Source: Candidatus Zhuqueibacterota bacterium (GTDB lineage: Bacteria; Zhuqueibacterota; Zhuqueibacteria; Thermofontimicrobiales; Thiofontviventaceae). Taken from it: DNA of 64,000 nucleotides. The DNA lies in assembly GCA_016931935.1 (NCBI GenBank), contig JAFGDW010000097.1:1-64000 (forward strand), read 5' to 3'. Below, in pieces: positions 1 through 10,810 of the stretch. Position 1 is the first letter of the stretch; each line of letters begins with the position of its first letter. The translations under genes were made by a program, and so were the position numbers. The notes below the pieces were generated by a model, which saw only the letters and a list, made by a program, of their open reading frames with translations, did not search any database and had not been told where the DNA came from.

Positions 1-88
1 GATCGCAATGGAAGAAGGACTTCGCTTCGCCATTCGTGAAGGTGGACGAACTGTCGGTGCTGGCGTGGTCACCGGAATTATTGAATAA
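1..88 (+). CDS. tuf: Elongation factor Tu, C-terminal end (partial, runs off window start)
   Basis: Frame 2 reads IAMEEGLRFAIREGGRTVGAGVVTGIIE*, the EF-Tu C-terminus; lies directly upstream of rpsJ. Confidence 0.93.
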   Translation, partial: IAMEEGLRFAIREGGRTVGAGVVTGIIE

Positions 89-106
89 AACCGGAGAATT
101 TCGATA

Positions 107-415
107 ATGGCTGGACAAAAAATTCGAATTAAACTAAAAGCGTACGATCATCGCTTAATTGATAAGTCGACGGATAAAATTATCAAGACGGCGAAAACAA
201 CAGGCGCTGCAATTTCAGGTCCGATACCTTTACCAACACGGCGATCTGTGTATACAGTTTTGCGTTCACCTCATGTCGACAAAAAGTCGCGTGAACAATT
301 TGAAACACGTGTGCACAAACGGTTAATTGATATTCTAAATTCAAATCCCAAAACCGTTGATGCGCTGATGAAACTGGAATTGCCAGCAGGTGTTGATGTA
401 GAAATTAAAGTATAA
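107..415 (+). CDS. rpsJ: 30S ribosomal protein S10
   Basis: Protein [21 protein letters not shown]...; operon position. Confidence 0.97.
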   Translation: MAGQKIRIKLKAYDHRLIDKSTDKIIKTAKTTGAAISGPIPLPTRRSVYTVLRSPHVDKKSREQFETRVHKRLIDILNSNPKTVDALMKLELPAGVDVEIKV

Positions 416-464
416 GATGTTACTCGTATTTTTTGTCCAACTTTAAATAGAAAAGTGAAAGAAA

Positions 465-1088
465 ATGAGCGCATTGATTGGAAAAAAAATCGGAATGACC
501 AGGCTGTTCGATGAACAGGGAAATAATATCCCCGTTACGATTCTCGAAGCTGGACCCTGTTTCGTGACACAAATTAAAACGAAAGAAAATGACGGCTACG
601 ATGCTGTGCAATTGGGTTTTGATCCAAAACGCGAAAAGCTGGTGAAGAAACCTCAATTGGGACACTTCAAAAAAGCCAAAGTAAGTCCGTTACGAATCAT
701 ACGAGAATTCAAGAATATTGAGACAGATCAAGCGTTGAATCTCGGTGCTGAATTAAAAGTCGATCAGTTTGCAGAAGGTGAAGTTGTTCAGGTAACCGGC
801 CGTTCAAAAGGTAAAGGATTTCAGGGGGGTGTCAAACGACATGGCTTTGGCGGTGGTCCAAAATCGCATGGTCAGAGTGACCGTTTAAGAGCACCGGGTT
901 CCCTGGGACAATCATCCTACCCATCTCGAGTATTAAAAGGTACACGTATGGCAGGCCGTATGGGGAATGACCGTGTCACATTGAAAAATGTGAGAGTTGT
1001 GAAAGTCGATCCTGAAAATAATCTACTCATAGTAAGAGGAGCGATTCCAGGAGCAAACCAGGGTATCGTTTATATTAAGAAAAAGTAA
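465..1088 (+). CDS. rplC: 50S ribosomal protein L3
   Basis: [20 protein letters not shown]...[17 protein letters not shown]; operon position. Confidence 0.97.
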   Translation: MSALIGKKIGMTRLFDEQGNNIPVTILEAGPCFVTQIKTKENDGYDAVQLGFDPKREKLVKKPQLGHFKKAKVSPLRIIREFKNIETDQALNLGAELKVDQFAEGEVVQVTGRSKGKGFQGGVKRHGFGGGPKSHGQSDRLRAPGSLGQSSYPSRVLKGTRMAGRMGNDRVTLKNVRVVKVDPENNLLIVRGAIPGANQGIVYIKKK

Positions 1089-1090
1089 AC

Positions 1091-1726
1091 GTGGATACAA
1101 TTATGGAATTGGATGTCTATAAAATAGATGGATCACCATCTGGTGAGAAAATTTCTCTGCCGGACGAGATATTTAATATCGAGCCAAATGACCATGCCAT
1201 TTACCAGGCGGTACGGTCGTTTACTATCAATGGTCGACAGGGAACTGTAGCAACAAAAAATCGCGCTCTTGTCAGAGGTGGTGGTAAAAAACCCTGGCGT
1301 CAGAAGGGACGTGGAACAGCTCGCGCCGGTACGAGCCGGTCACCTTTGTGGTCCGGAGGTGGACGTATATTTGGCCCATCACCGAGAGATTTTAAGTTTA
1401 ACCTTCCCAAGAAGGTGAAAAAGTTAGCCCGAAAATCGGCCTTGACTTACAAAGCCCGTGAAGCTGCGATTACAGTTGTGGAAGATTTTAATATCGAGCA
1501 AGGTAAAACGAAGGAAATTTTTAACATCCTTAAAAATATGAAACTAAATTCGAAAAAAGTGCTGTTGGCAACTTCGGGTATAGATAGCTTATTGGTTCGC
1601 GCCGGACGAAATATCCCATATTTCAATATCTGCATGGTTGAAAATATCAATACATATGATATTCTGAATTGTCAGAATCTGGTGCTTCAAAAAAGTGCAC
1701 TGGAAAAAATGAAAGAGGTCTATTAA
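1091..1726 (+). CDS. rplD: 50S ribosomal protein L4
   Basis: RGGGKKPWRQKGRGTARAGTSRSPLWSGGG motif; start GTG 1091 or ATG 1103. Confidence 0.96.
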   Translation: MDTIMELDVYKIDGSPSGEKISLPDEIFNIEPNDHAIYQAVRSFTINGRQGTVATKNRALVRGGGKKPWRQKGRGTARAGTSRSPLWSGGGRIFGPSPRDFKFNLPKKVKKLARKSALTYKAREAAITVVEDFNIEQGKTKEIFNILKNMKLNSKKVLLATSGIDSLLVRAGRNIPYFNICMVENINTYDILNCQNLVLQKSALEKMKEVY

Positions 1727-1728
1727 GG

Positions 1729-2028
1729 ATGAACGTGTATCAAGTTTTAAAGCGACCCATCCTGACAGAAAAGATGTTGAAACTTCAGGAAAACAAACGT
1801 CAATACGCGTTTGAGGTCGACGGACGCGCAAATAAAATTGAAGTTGAAAAAGCAGTCCATGATAAATTCGATGTGACTGTTGAAAATGTTAATATCGTCA
1901 ATGTGAAGGGAAAGACCAAACGCATGAACACGCGTCGTGGTTTGACCACCGGCAAACGCGCCGATTGGAAAAAAGCTATTGTCACATTGCGCGAAGGTGA
2001 TTCGATTAATTTCTTTGAGAGCGCTTAA
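1729..2028 (+). CDS. rplW: 50S ribosomal protein L23
   Basis: MNVYQVLKRPILTEKM...; start trimmed from the ORF track to ATG 1729. Confidence 0.95.
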   Translation: MNVYQVLKRPILTEKMLKLQENKRQYAFEVDGRANKIEVEKAVHDKFDVTVENVNIVNVKGKTKRMNTRRGLTTGKRADWKKAIVTLREGDSINFFESA

Positions 2029-2043
2029 GAGTGGAGTTTATTC

Positions 2044-2871
2044 ATGGCGGTGAAAACATTCAAACCCATTACTCCCGGACAACGGTTTAAAACGATTTCG
2101 ACATTTGACGAAATCACAAAAACAATACCTGAAAAATCGTTGTTGACCCCACTGAAAAAGACCGGGGGACGAAATAATCGTGGTCGTGTAACATCACGTC
2201 ATCGTGGTGGTGGTCATAAACGGGCATATCGTATTATTGATTTTAAAAGAAATAAAGATGATATTCCGGCACGCGTTGCAGCAATCGAATACGATCCAAA
2301 TCGATCGGCTCGGATTGCCTTGTTACACTATGCGGATGGTGAAAAGCGTTATATAATTGCACCAATTGGACTAAATGTTAATGATTCTGTGATGTCCGGG
2401 GATTCAACGGAAATTAAGCCCGGTAATACCATGCCAATTAAAAACATTCCCTTGGGTTCTTCGATTCATAATATTGAATTGAAAATTGGCAAAGGTGGTC
2501 AAATTGCGCGTGGCGCCGGATCGTATGCACAATTGATGGCACGAGATAATAATTATGCCACTTTAAAACTTCCGTCCGGTGAAATCCGATTGGTACACGT
2601 ACAATGTCGTGCGACTTTGGGGCAAGTCGGCAATACCGAACACGAAAATATCACTATTGGTAAAGCCGGAAAAACCCGCTGGCTTGGTCGTCGACCGAAA
2701 GTCCGTGGAGTTGCAATGAACCCCGTAGATCATCCGATGGGCGGTGGTGAAGGTAAAACATCAGGTGGCCGTCATCCGTGTTCACCATGGGGCTTACCTT
2801 CAAAGGGTAAAAAGACCCGTACTAAAAAAGCTTCTGATTCATTAATTGTTAAACGACGGAAATCAAAATAG
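2044..2871 (+). CDS. rplB: 50S ribosomal protein L2
   Basis: [22 protein letters not shown]...[19 protein letters not shown]. Confidence 0.98.
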   Translation: MAVKTFKPITPGQRFKTISTFDEITKTIPEKSLLTPLKKTGGRNNRGRVTSRHRGGGHKRAYRIIDFKRNKDDIPARVAAIEYDPNRSARIALLHYADGEKRYIIAPIGLNVNDSVMSGDSTEIKPGNTMPIKNIPLGSSIHNIELKIGKGGQIARGAGSYAQLMARDNNYATLKLPSGEIRLVHVQCRATLGQVGNTEHENITIGKAGKTRWLGRRPKVRGVAMNPVDHPMGGGEGKTSGGRHPCSPWGLPSKGKKTRTKKASDSLIVKRRKSK

Positions 2872-2882
2872 GTTAGATCATT

Positions 2883-3170
2883 ATGGCACGATCAATTAAA
2901 AAAGGTCCATACATCGATACAAAGCTGCAGAAACGGATTGATGAGTTGAACCAAACCAATCAGAAAAAGGTCATTAAAACCTGGGCCAGACGTTCCACCA
3001 TTTCTCCCGATTTTGTCGGACATACACTGGCTGTGCACAATGGCAACAAGTTTATCCCTGTATTTATTTCGGAAAACATGGTCGGCCATAAACTTGGCGA
3101 GTTCGCACCTACGCGGACATTCCGTGGCCATCCAACTAAAAAAGCTGATAAAAGAAGTGGTATGAGATAA
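2883..3170 (+). CDS. rpsS: 30S ribosomal protein S19
   Basis: [12 protein letters not shown]...[16 protein letters not shown]. Confidence 0.97.
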   Translation: MARSIKKGPYIDTKLQKRIDELNQTNQKKVIKTWARRSTISPDFVGHTLAVHNGNKFIPVFISENMVGHKLGEFAPTRTFRGHPTKKADKRSGMR

Positions 3171-3194
3171 TCTTTCAAATAAAAGGTCTTTTAT

Positions 3195-3542
3195 ATGGAA
3201 GCCAGAGCTGTAGCAAAATATATTCGCATGTCTCCACGCAAGGTGAGACGCGTCGCCGACATGATTCGAGGAAAAAATGTTGGAGAAGCCATAAATATTC
3301 TTCATTTCACGACGAAAGCTGCTTCTACGCCGATTGAAAAAGTATTGCGTTCAGCAGTCTCGAACATGTTAAACCTCGAAGACAGTTCCAAAGTCGATCC
3401 TGATGAACTGTACGTAAAAGAGATTCGTATTGATGAAGGGATGACACTGAAGCGGTTTCGAGCGGCCTCGATGGGACGCGCAGTGAGAATTCGTAAACGC
3501 ACGAGTCATATCTCGGTCATCGTTGCCGAACAAATAGATTAA
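3195..3542 (+). CDS. rplV: 50S ribosomal protein L22
   Basis: MEARAVAKYIRMSPRKVRRVADMIRGK; operon position. Confidence 0.96.
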   Translation: MEARAVAKYIRMSPRKVRRVADMIRGKNVGEAINILHFTTKAASTPIEKVLRSAVSNMLNLEDSSKVDPDELYVKEIRIDEGMTLKRFRAASMGRAVRIRKRTSHISVIVAEQID

Positions 3543-3559
3543 ATTGATAGGAGGAACTT

Positions 3560-4189
3560 TTGGGTCAGAAAGTCAATCCAATTGGGTTGCGCTTAGGAAT
3601 CACACGGACATGGGATTCGAATTGGTATGATGAGCGTAACTTTTCCGAAAAATTAGATGAAGATTTAAAGATTCGACGATACGTGCGTACACGTTTACAA
3701 AGAGCTGGTGTCGCTAAAATCGAAATCGAACGCACTTCCAAACGCATTACGCTGACAATTCATACAGCGCGTCCGGGTATTGTCATCGGACGGAAGGGTG
3801 CAGAAGTTGATAAATTGAAAGTTGAGTTACAAAAAGTAACGGATAAGGAAATTCAATTAAATATCAATGAAATTAAGCGCCCTGAACTGGATGCATATCT
3901 CGTTGCCGAAAATGTTGCCCGTCAGCTTGAAGCAAAAATCGGCTTCCGTCGTGCAATGAAAAAAGCGATTATGTTTGCCATGCGCATGGGAGCAGAAGGT
4001 GTAAAAATATCATGTGCCGGCCGTTTGGGCGGTGCTGAAATGGCGCGGACCGAAGGATACAAGGAAGGTCGTATTCCGCTTCATACGCTACGTGCAGATA
4101 TTGATTACGCAATTGCAACCGCACGGACAACATATGGCGCAATTGGCGTCAAAGTGTGGATATGTAAAGGCGAAATTCTTGGCGCGTAA
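3560..4189 (+). CDS. rpsC: 30S ribosomal protein S3 (TTG start)
   Basis: [24 protein letters not shown] aggagg just upstream. Confidence 0.97.
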   Translation: MGQKVNPIGLRLGITRTWDSNWYDERNFSEKLDEDLKIRRYVRTRLQRAGVAKIEIERTSKRITLTIHTARPGIVIGRKGAEVDKLKVELQKVTDKEIQLNINEIKRPELDAYLVAENVARQLEAKIGFRRAMKKAIMFAMRMGAEGVKISCAGRLGGAEMARTEGYKEGRIPLHTLRADIDYAIATARTTYGAIGVKVWICKGEILGA

Positions 4190-4287
4190 TTGAACAAACT
4201 ATGATAAATTGATTTTTCCCCGTTAAGCGGGACTGCTTCCCCAGATAAATGAAGTAATATACGCATAGAGGATATCAACTCATGTTA

Positions 4288-4701
4288 ATGCCAAAACGTA
4301 CGAAATATCGAAAGCAACAACGCGGCCGTATGAAAGGCAAAGCCCAGCGTGGTTCCAAAATCAATTTTGGTGAATATGGCCTGAAGGCGATGGAACCAGC
4401 CTGGATTACCAGTAAACAAATCGAAGCTGCTCGTGTTGCAATGACTCGTCACATAAAGCGTGGTGGTAAGGTCTGGATTCGAATTTTCCCTGACAAGCCA
4501 TTTACAGCAAAACCTGCCGAAACTCGTATGGGAAAAGGTAAAGGCGCACCGGAATATTGGGTTGCGGTAATTAAGCCTGGTCGTATCCTGTTTGAAATTG
4601 AAGGCGTCAGTGAAGAGTTAGCTCGGGAGGCTATCCGACTGGCATCCCATAAATTGCCGATCAAAACAAAATTTGTGTCACGCTCAGATTTTGGAGTATA
4701 A
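4288..4701 (+). CDS. rplP: 50S ribosomal protein L16
   Basis: [17 protein letters not shown]; start probably ATG 4288 rather than 4282. Confidence 0.96.
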   Translation: MPKRTKYRKQQRGRMKGKAQRGSKINFGEYGLKAMEPAWITSKQIEAARVAMTRHIKRGGKVWIRIFPDKPFTAKPAETRMGKGKGAPEYWVAVIKPGRILFEIEGVSEELAREAIRLASHKLPIKTKFVSRSDFGV

Positions 4702-4706
4702 TTGTT

Positions 4707-4916
4707 ATGAAAATGGATGAACTGAAACAATTGCCGGTAGCCGAGCTACAACAGCGATTGGAAGACATACAAGAAGAGATGCAGAATTTACGATTTCAGC
4801 ATGCCACGCATCAATTGGATAATCCGCTGCGTCTGCGGGCCTTACGCAAGGATGTTGCCCGCATTAAAACGATGCTCAATGAAGTGAAGCTAGGCATTCG
4901 CAAACCTGTTCAGTAA
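4707..4916 (+). CDS. rpmC: 50S ribosomal protein L29
   Basis: Short helical protein with [28 protein letters not shown]; position between L16 and S17. Confidence 0.95.
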   Translation: MKMDELKQLPVAELQQRLEDIQEEMQNLRFQHATHQLDNPLRLRALRKDVARIKTMLNEVKLGIRKPVQ

Positions 4917-4936
4917 GTTGATGGAGAAAACATTTT

Positions 4937-5197
4937 ATGGCGGAACAAACGGCAAATAAAAAGACGAAAATTGGTGTAGTCGTCAGTGAAAAGATGAATA
5001 AAACCCGTGTTATCGCGGTGAATCGTTATCTGAAACATCCTCTGTACAATAAATTTGTGAAAAAAACATCCAAATTTATGATTCATGATGAAAAGAACGA
5101 CAGCCATGAAGGCGACACCATTAAAGTCGTTGAAACGCGCCCGCTTAGCAAAAATAAACGATGGCGATTGATTGAGATCGTCGAACGCGCTAAATAG
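4937..5197 (+). CDS. rpsQ: 30S ribosomal protein S17
   Basis: GVVVSEKMNKTRVIAVNRYLKHPLYNKFV...GDTIKVVETRPLSKNKRWRL. Confidence 0.96.
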   Translation: MAEQTANKKTKIGVVVSEKMNKTRVIAVNRYLKHPLYNKFVKKTSKFMIHDEKNDSHEGDTIKVVETRPLSKNKRWRLIEIVERAK

Positions 5198-5223
5198 TGA
5201 ATTGATGGAGTTTAAAACGAATC

Positions 5224-5592
5224 ATGATTAGGGAATATTCAAGACTGACAGTCGCCGATAATACCGGAGCCAAAAAAGCGATGTGTATTCGCGTTCTTGG
5301 TGGCTCAAAGCGAAAATACGCGCGTGTTGGCGATATAATTATCATAAGTGTTAAAACTGCTATTCCTGGTGGTGGTGTAAAAAAAGGGGACAAAAGCAAA
5401 GCAGTTGTTGTTCGTACAAAAAAAGAAATTGGCAGAGCTGATGGTTCCTTTATTCGTTTCGACGAAAATGCTGCTGTTTTAATCAACGAACAGATGGAGC
5501 CGAAGGGAACACGTATTTTTGGACCAGTTGCAAGGGAATTGCGTGATCGGCAGTTTATGAAAATTATTTCATTGGCACCGGAAGTTTTGTAA
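5224..5592 (+). CDS. rplN: 50S ribosomal protein L14
   Basis: [27 protein letters not shown]. Confidence 0.97.
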   Translation: MIREYSRLTVADNTGAKKAMCIRVLGGSKRKYARVGDIIIISVKTAIPGGGVKKGDKSKAVVVRTKKEIGRADGSFIRFDENAAVLINEQMEPKGTRIFGPVARELRDRQFMKIISLAPEVL

Positions 5593-5616
5593 TAGCAAGG
5601 ATGAATTGAGGATACA

Positions 5617-5952
5617 ATGAAAGTACACAAAGATGATCAGGTGGAAATTCTTTCGGGGAATGACAGTGGCAAACGTGGCCGTGTTTTGAAAGTGTACCCG
5701 GAATCCAATCGTGTGATCGTAGAAGGCATAAATTTTATCAAACGGCATACAAAGCCCAGCCAAAAACAACCGCAGGGTGGCATTGTCACGAAAGAAGCGC
5801 CAATTAGTGCCTCAAACGTAAAAATTGTTTGTCCCAAATGTGGTTCCGCATCACGGATTGGTTACAAGAAAATTGCGAATGAAACGCGTGGTAAATCCGA
5901 ACGCGTAAGATACTGTAAAAAATGTGATGAGATGTTGGTAAAAACATCGTAA
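5617..5952 (+). CDS. rplX: 50S ribosomal protein L24, CxxC/CxxC zinc-binding C-terminus
   Basis: VEILSGNDSGKRGRVLKVYPESNRVIVEGINFIKRHTKPSQ; CPKCG...CKKC. Confidence 0.95.
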   Translation: MKVHKDDQVEILSGNDSGKRGRVLKVYPESNRVIVEGINFIKRHTKPSQKQPQGGIVTKEAPISASNVKIVCPKCGSASRIGYKKIANETRGKSERVRYCKKCDEMLVKTS

Positions 5953-5973
5953 CATAATAGAGCAGGTAAGATA

Positions 5974-6528
5974 ATGGAATATTTTCCCAGATTATTGACG
6001 CTATACCGGGATGAACTGATCCCCCAATTGAAAAAGAAGTTTTCATTTAAAAACACGATGCAAGTTCCCCGGCTGGAAAAAATCGTTCTGAATATCGGTG
6101 TTGGGGAAGCGATTGAAAATAACCGTCTGTTGGAAGTGGCGGCAGAAGAGCTGGAAATTATCGCCGGACAAAAACCAGTGATTTCTAAATCGCGAAAAGC
6201 CATTTCTAATTTCAAACTTCGCGCCGGTATGCCAATCGGTTGCTTTGTGACACTGCGCGGCTGGCGAATGTATGAATTTTTGGAACGATTCATCAGCGTA
6301 GCTGTTCCACGTATTCGTGACTTTCAAGGTATTAATCCGGGTGCATTTGATGGACGTGGCAATTTTAATATGGGCATTAAAGAGCAAATTATTTTTCCGG
6401 AAATTAACTACGACAAAGTTGAAAAAATACGTGGCATGAATATTACCATTGTTACAACAGCTAAATCCGATGAACATGCGTATGAGTTGTTGAGTGGTTT
6501 TGGAATGCCCTTTAAAAAGAAGAGTTAA
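5974..6528 (+). CDS. rplE: 50S ribosomal protein L5
   Basis: [15 protein letters not shown]...[14 protein letters not shown]-like segments; operon position. Confidence 0.96.
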   Translation: MEYFPRLLTLYRDELIPQLKKKFSFKNTMQVPRLEKIVLNIGVGEAIENNRLLEVAAEELEIIAGQKPVISKSRKAISNFKLRAGMPIGCFVTLRGWRMYEFLERFISVAVPRIRDFQGINPGAFDGRGNFNMGIKEQIIFPEINYDKVEKIRGMNITIVTTAKSDEHAYELLSGFGMPFKKKS

Positions 6529-6646
6529 TCTGAATTCAGTCAGTTGTAATTAATACGGATTCAGGTAATAATCCAGATTCAAGTTTATTTGGCTGGGTTG
6601 TTAAAGATTGCAAAAAAAGAACAGGCTAGTATAGGAGACTAGGATA

Positions 6647-6832
6647 TTGGCTAAACGAGCGCTGATTGTAAAATCAAAAAGAGAACCCAAGTTCGAAGTG
6701 AGAAAATATACCCGATGCAACCGCTGTGGTCGCCCTCGGGGAGTATATAAAAAATATGGCTTGTGTCGTATTTGTTTTCGAGAATTAGCGCTTCAGGGTC
6801 AAATTCCTGGAGTGACAAAGGCAAGCTGGTAA
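6647..6832 (+). CDS. rpsN: 30S ribosomal protein S14, zinc-binding (type Z)
   Basis: 61 aa, [42 protein letters not shown] start. Confidence 0.96.
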   Translation: MAKRALIVKSKREPKFEVRKYTRCNRCGRPRGVYKKYGLCRICFRELALQGQIPGVTKASW

Positions 6833-6859
6833 ACTTATAGAATATTGGGAGAGAGTTAC

Positions 6860-7258
6860 ATGTCGATGACAGATCCCGTTGCCGATTATTTGACACGTAT
6901 TCGGAATGCGGCAAAAGCGAAGCATGCAAAGGTAGATATCCCGGCTTCAAACGTAAAACGAGAACTTACTAAAATTCTCAAAGATTATAAATTCATCAAG
7001 AATTATCTGAATATTGATGATGGTAAGCAGGGAATCATTCGCATCTATCTACAATATGATGAAAATGATATATGCGTGATAAAGAAAATGATTCGTGTTA
7101 GCAAACCCGGATTGCGTAAATATGTCGGCTCCAAGGAAATTCCACGCATTCTGAATAATTTGGGGATTGCAATTTTATCAACATCCCGTGGAATTATTAC
7201 AGACAAACAGGCGCGTGAAATGAATATTGGTGGCGAAGTATTGTGCTACGTATGGTAA
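6860..7258 (+). CDS. rpsH: 30S ribosomal protein S8
   Basis: MSMTDPVADYLTRIRNA...; start trimmed to ATG 6860. Confidence 0.95.
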   Translation: MSMTDPVADYLTRIRNAAKAKHAKVDIPASNVKRELTKILKDYKFIKNYLNIDDGKQGIIRIYLQYDENDICVIKKMIRVSKPGLRKYVGSKEIPRILNNLGIAILSTSRGIITDKQAREMNIGGEVLCYVW

Positions 7259-7314
7259 CAAGACACCCGAATTCCGTGAGGAAATTTGGGATAAACGTAT
7301 GAAGGAGTTATAAA

Positions 7315-7857
7315 TTGTCTCGAGTCGGTAAAAAGCCTATCGATCTACCCGATGGCGTTGACGTCAAAATGGATGGCTTTGCGATTAAAGTAAGTAAGGG
7401 TGATAAAACCCTAGTACAAGATATCCATCCAAACATCACGGTAGAAATAGATAACGATGCCAAGCAAGTATCGGTGAAACGGCCTTCGGACGCCAAATTG
7501 TACCGCTCTCTCCATGGTTTATACCGGGCGCTTATTAATAATATGGTGATTGGAGTAAACGAGGGTTTCGAGCGGAAACTGGAAATCGTTGGTGTCGGTT
7601 ACAGAGCTGAACTAAAAGGGAGAAACCTTGTCCTGACCGTTGGATATTCGCATCCCATTCTGTTTAAACCGCCAACGGGAATTGAAATTATCGTCCCCAC
7701 TCCTACAAGTATTTTGATCAAGGGGATTAATAAGCAGGTTGTTGGGCAGGTAGCGGCAAAAATCCGATCGTTCAGACCTCCTGAACCCTACAAGGGCAAA
7801 GGCATCAAATATGATAATGAAAAAATTCGCCGCAAAGCTGGTAAAGCTGCTGGTTAA
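7315..7857 (+). CDS. rplF: 50S ribosomal protein L6 (TTG start)
   Basis: SRVGKKPIDLPDGV...RSFRPPEPYKGKGIKY. Confidence 0.96.
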   Translation: MSRVGKKPIDLPDGVDVKMDGFAIKVSKGDKTLVQDIHPNITVEIDNDAKQVSVKRPSDAKLYRSLHGLYRALINNMVIGVNEGFERKLEIVGVGYRAELKGRNLVLTVGYSHPILFKPPTGIEIIVPTPTSILIKGINKQVVGQVAAKIRSFRPPEPYKGKGIKYDNEKIRRKAGKAAG

Positions 7858-7888
7858 AGCTTCACATAAGTTAAGGAACTAAAACGAT

Positions 7889-8263
7889 ATGTCAGTGAAA
7901 TCAATTGACAAGGCAAAACATCGTAAACAAAAAAAACAACACATCCGAAAAAGTGTTATTGGAACCGCAGAGCGACCCAGGCTTGCCGTCTTTCGCAGCC
8001 TGAAACATATGTATGCTCAATTGATAGACGATTCGGCCAGCAAAACAATTTTAACCGTCTCAAGTCTTTCAACGGATATTGCAAGCGATGTTGCCAAAGC
8101 AAAAACCAAAACAGAGGTTGCAAAGCTGGTAGGAATGCAGATAGCCAAACAAGCGAAAGATATGAAACTTGAGCATGTGGTATTTGATCGGGCAGGATAT
8201 ATTTACCATGGCCGCGTAAAGGCGATGGCTGACGGCGCCCGTGAAGGTGGCTTAATTTTTTAA
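7889..8263 (+). CDS. rplR: 50S ribosomal protein L18
   Basis: GTAERPRLAVFRSLKHMYAQLIDD...FDRAGYIYHGRVKAMADGAREGGL. Confidence 0.96.
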   Translation: MSVKSIDKAKHRKQKKQHIRKSVIGTAERPRLAVFRSLKHMYAQLIDDSASKTILTVSSLSTDIASDVAKAKTKTEVAKLVGMQIAKQAKDMKLEHVVFDRAGYIYHGRVKAMADGAREGGLIF

Positions 8264-8284
8264 TTAATATGGAGAACCTGGCTG

Positions 8285-8806
8285 GTGAGACGAGTTGAAC
8301 GAATCAATCCAAACGAATTAGATCTCAAAGAAAAACCGATATATATTAATCGCGTAGCAAAGGTAGTTAAAGGTGGACGTCGGTTTAGCTTCACAGCAAT
8401 TGTTGTTGTGGGAGATGGTAGTGGTCATGTAGGCGTTGGCCTTGGCAAAGCAAACGAAGTCGCTGATGCAATTTCGAAAGGAACTGATGCTGCAAAGAAA
8501 AATCTGATTCGGGTGCCCATTATTAAAGGCACGATTCCCCATGAAACCACAGCCAAATACGGCGCTGGTAAGGTATTCCTGAAACCTGCTTCCCCCGGTA
8601 CCGGAGTCATTGCCGGCGGCCCGGTGCGAGCAATTATGGAAGCTGTCGGGGTACAGGATATTCTGACCAAGTCCATCGGCTCATCAAATCCGCATAACGT
8701 CGTGAAAGCGACTATGCGAGCCCTGGCTGAATTGTTGGACGCATCAAAGGTTGCCCGAACACGGGGATTAAGTGTCCAACAGGTATTCAATGGACCGAAT
8801 GCATAA
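8285..8806 (+). CDS. rpsE: 30S ribosomal protein S5 (GTG start)
   Basis: [34 protein letters not shown]. Confidence 0.97.
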   Translation: MRRVERINPNELDLKEKPIYINRVAKVVKGGRRFSFTAIVVVGDGSGHVGVGLGKANEVADAISKGTDAAKKNLIRVPIIKGTIPHETTAKYGAGKVFLKPASPGTGVIAGGPVRAIMEAVGVQDILTKSIGSSNPHNVVKATMRALAELLDASKVARTRGLSVQQVFNGPNA

Positions 8807-8829
8807 TTTAGAAAACGGATAGAACAATC

Positions 8830-9018
8830 ATGGCAAAGAAAGCGTTAAAGATCACGTTGAAACGAAGTATTATTGGGTATCATCGGAAACAGAAAGCAAC
8901 TGTGGAAGCTTTGGGGCTGAAACGGTTACATCACAGCGTGACCCAGAAAGATACGCCACAAATCCGCGGGATGATCAATAAAATCACCCATCTGGTCGAA
9001 GTTGAAGAGGTTAGTTAA
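8830..9018 (+). CDS. rpmD: 50S ribosomal protein L30
   Basis: [49 protein letters not shown]. Confidence 0.95.
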   Translation: MAKKALKITLKRSIIGYHRKQKATVEALGLKRLHHSVTQKDTPQIRGMINKITHLVEVEEVS

Positions 9019-9035
9019 CAACGGTTGAGGCAAAC

Positions 9036-9476
9036 ATGAATTTAGGAACACTTACATATTCACCCGGTTCACGGAAGACCAGAAAACGTCGTGGACGTGG
9101 TCCGGGTTCAGGTAACGGTGGAACTGCCGGACGTGGTCATAAGGGACAACGTTCTCGTTCCGGCGCAAAACGGAAAATTGGTTACGAAGGTGGACAGACT
9201 CCGTTGCAGCGTCGTTTACCAAAACGTGGATTTACAAATATTTTTAAGAAGGAATTTCAGGTTGTCAATCTGAAAGATCTTGAAAAAATTACAAAAGTAA
9301 AGAAAATTGATCCGGCTGTGTTGTTTGAGCACCGAATTATTCGTAAGAAGAACGTGCCTGTCAAGATTCTGGGTGTTGGCGATATTACCAAGCAACTGGA
9401 AATCTCGGCGCATGCTTTCTCTAAATCCGCCATCGAGAAAATTGAAACTGCCAAAGGAAAGGTGACGGTTTTATGA
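9036..9476 (+). CDS. rplO: 50S ribosomal protein L15
   Basis: RKTRKRRGRGPGSGNGGTAGRGHKGQRSRSG. Confidence 0.96.
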   Translation: MNLGTLTYSPGSRKTRKRRGRGPGSGNGGTAGRGHKGQRSRSGAKRKIGYEGGQTPLQRRLPKRGFTNIFKKEFQVVNLKDLEKITKVKKIDPAVLFEHRIIRKKNVPVKILGVGDITKQLEISAHAFSKSAIEKIETAKGKVTVL

Positions 9477-10801
9477 TAAAAAGCATCCAGTCCATATTCA
9501 GAATTCCTGAGCTGAAAAACCGAATCCTGTTTACTCTCGGTATTCTCGTTGTGTATCGTATTGGTGGCCATGTTCCGGTTCCCGGTATTAATGCACAAGC
9601 GCTTTTTGATTTTTTCCAACAGGCACAGGGCGGATTGTTTGACTTATGGGACATGTTTGCAGGGGGTGCTTTTAAACAAGCAACTGTTTTTGCGCTGGGG
9701 ATTATGCCATATATTTCGGCATCCATTATCCTTCAGTTGTTAGGAGCTGTTGTTCCTTACTTCCAAAAACTGCAGAAAGAGGGCGAAGAAGGTCGAAAGA
9801 AAATTACACAATTAACCCGATACGGAACCGTGGCAATTTCGCTTATGCAAGCGTATGGCCTTGCCATATTTTTGCAGAATATTGGTCCCAGTAGTGTCAC
9901 GGGTGAACTGGTTGTACCACAGCCGGGCATCGGTTTTATTATGCTCACAATGATCACCATGGCTTCCGGATGTGTACTGATTATGTGGCTTGGTGAACAG
10001 ATCACCGAGCGCGGTATTGGAAATGGTATTTCACTCATTATCTTTATTGGTATCATTGCCCAGTTTCCAAATGCAATTTTTTCAGAAATCATGCAATTGA
10101 AAGGCGGTAATCGTGCTCCGTTAACTGAAGTGTTTCTATTAGCGTTAATGATTGGTACGATCGCATTTGTGGTTTGGCTAACACAGGGCACCCGAAAAAT
10201 TCCGGTGCAATATGCCAAACGTGTCGTCGGACGTAAAATTTATGGCGGTCAGAGTACCCATATCCCACTCAAAGTGAATACGGCTGGCGTTATGCCGATT
10301 ATTTTTGCACAATCAATTATGTTTTTACCGTCTACTATAAAGACGTTTTTCCCAAACAGTGAATTTGTTGCAACCATTGTCGGATATTTTGATTATCAAT
10401 CAATCGTTTACTGGATCATTTATGGTACAATGATTGTTTTTTTCACCTACTTCTATACGGCGATTGCTTTAAATCCTGTTGATGTTGCAGATAATATGAA
10501 AAAATATGGTGGCTTTATCCCGGGCGTTCGCCCTGGTAAACGGACATCAGAATATATTGATAATATTCTCACCCGTGTAACTTTGCCTGGATCTATATTT
10601 CTGGCGATTGTAGCCATTCTGCCATATTTCATTACCAAGATGACCAAGGTAAATTTTGACCTGGCTTCTTTTTACGGCGGTACATCACTATTGATTATTG
10701 TTGGTGTGGCTCTGGATACGTTACAACAAATCGAATCTCATTTGATGATGAGACACTATGACGGATTTATGAAATCAGGACGGATAAAAGGACGAAGGTA
10801 A
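9473..10801 (+). CDS. secY: Preprotein translocase subunit SecY
   Basis: Multi-TM protein with FALGIMPYISASIILQLL and YAKRVVGRKIYGGQSTHIPLKVNTAGVMPIIFAQS; overlaps rplO by 4 nt. Confidence 0.98.
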   Translation: MIKSIQSIFRIPELKNRILFTLGILVVYRIGGHVPVPGINAQALFDFFQQAQGGLFDLWDMFAGGAFKQATVFALGIMPYISASIILQLLGAVVPYFQKLQKEGEEGRKKITQLTRYGTVAISLMQAYGLAIFLQNIGPSSVTGELVVPQPGIGFIMLTMITMASGCVLIMWLGEQITERGIGNGISLIIFIGIIAQFPNAIFSEIMQLKGGNRAPLTEVFLLALMIGTIAFVVWLTQGTRKIPVQYAKRVVGRKIYGGQSTHIPLKVNTAGVMPIIFAQSIMFLPSTIKTFFPNSEFVATIVGYFDYQSIVYWIIYGTMIVFFTYFYTAIALNPVDVADNMKKYGGFIPGVRPGKRTSEYIDNILTRVTLPGSIFLAIVAILPYFITKMTKVNFDLASFYGGTSLLIIVGVALDTLQQIESHLMMRHYDGFMKSGRIKGRR

Positions 10802-10810
10802 AGCGATATT

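Noticed and set aside
1447-1650. Antisense ORFs inside the ribosomal protein genes (this and many similar)
   Set aside because: Opposite-strand open frames over highly conserved genes; no independent support.
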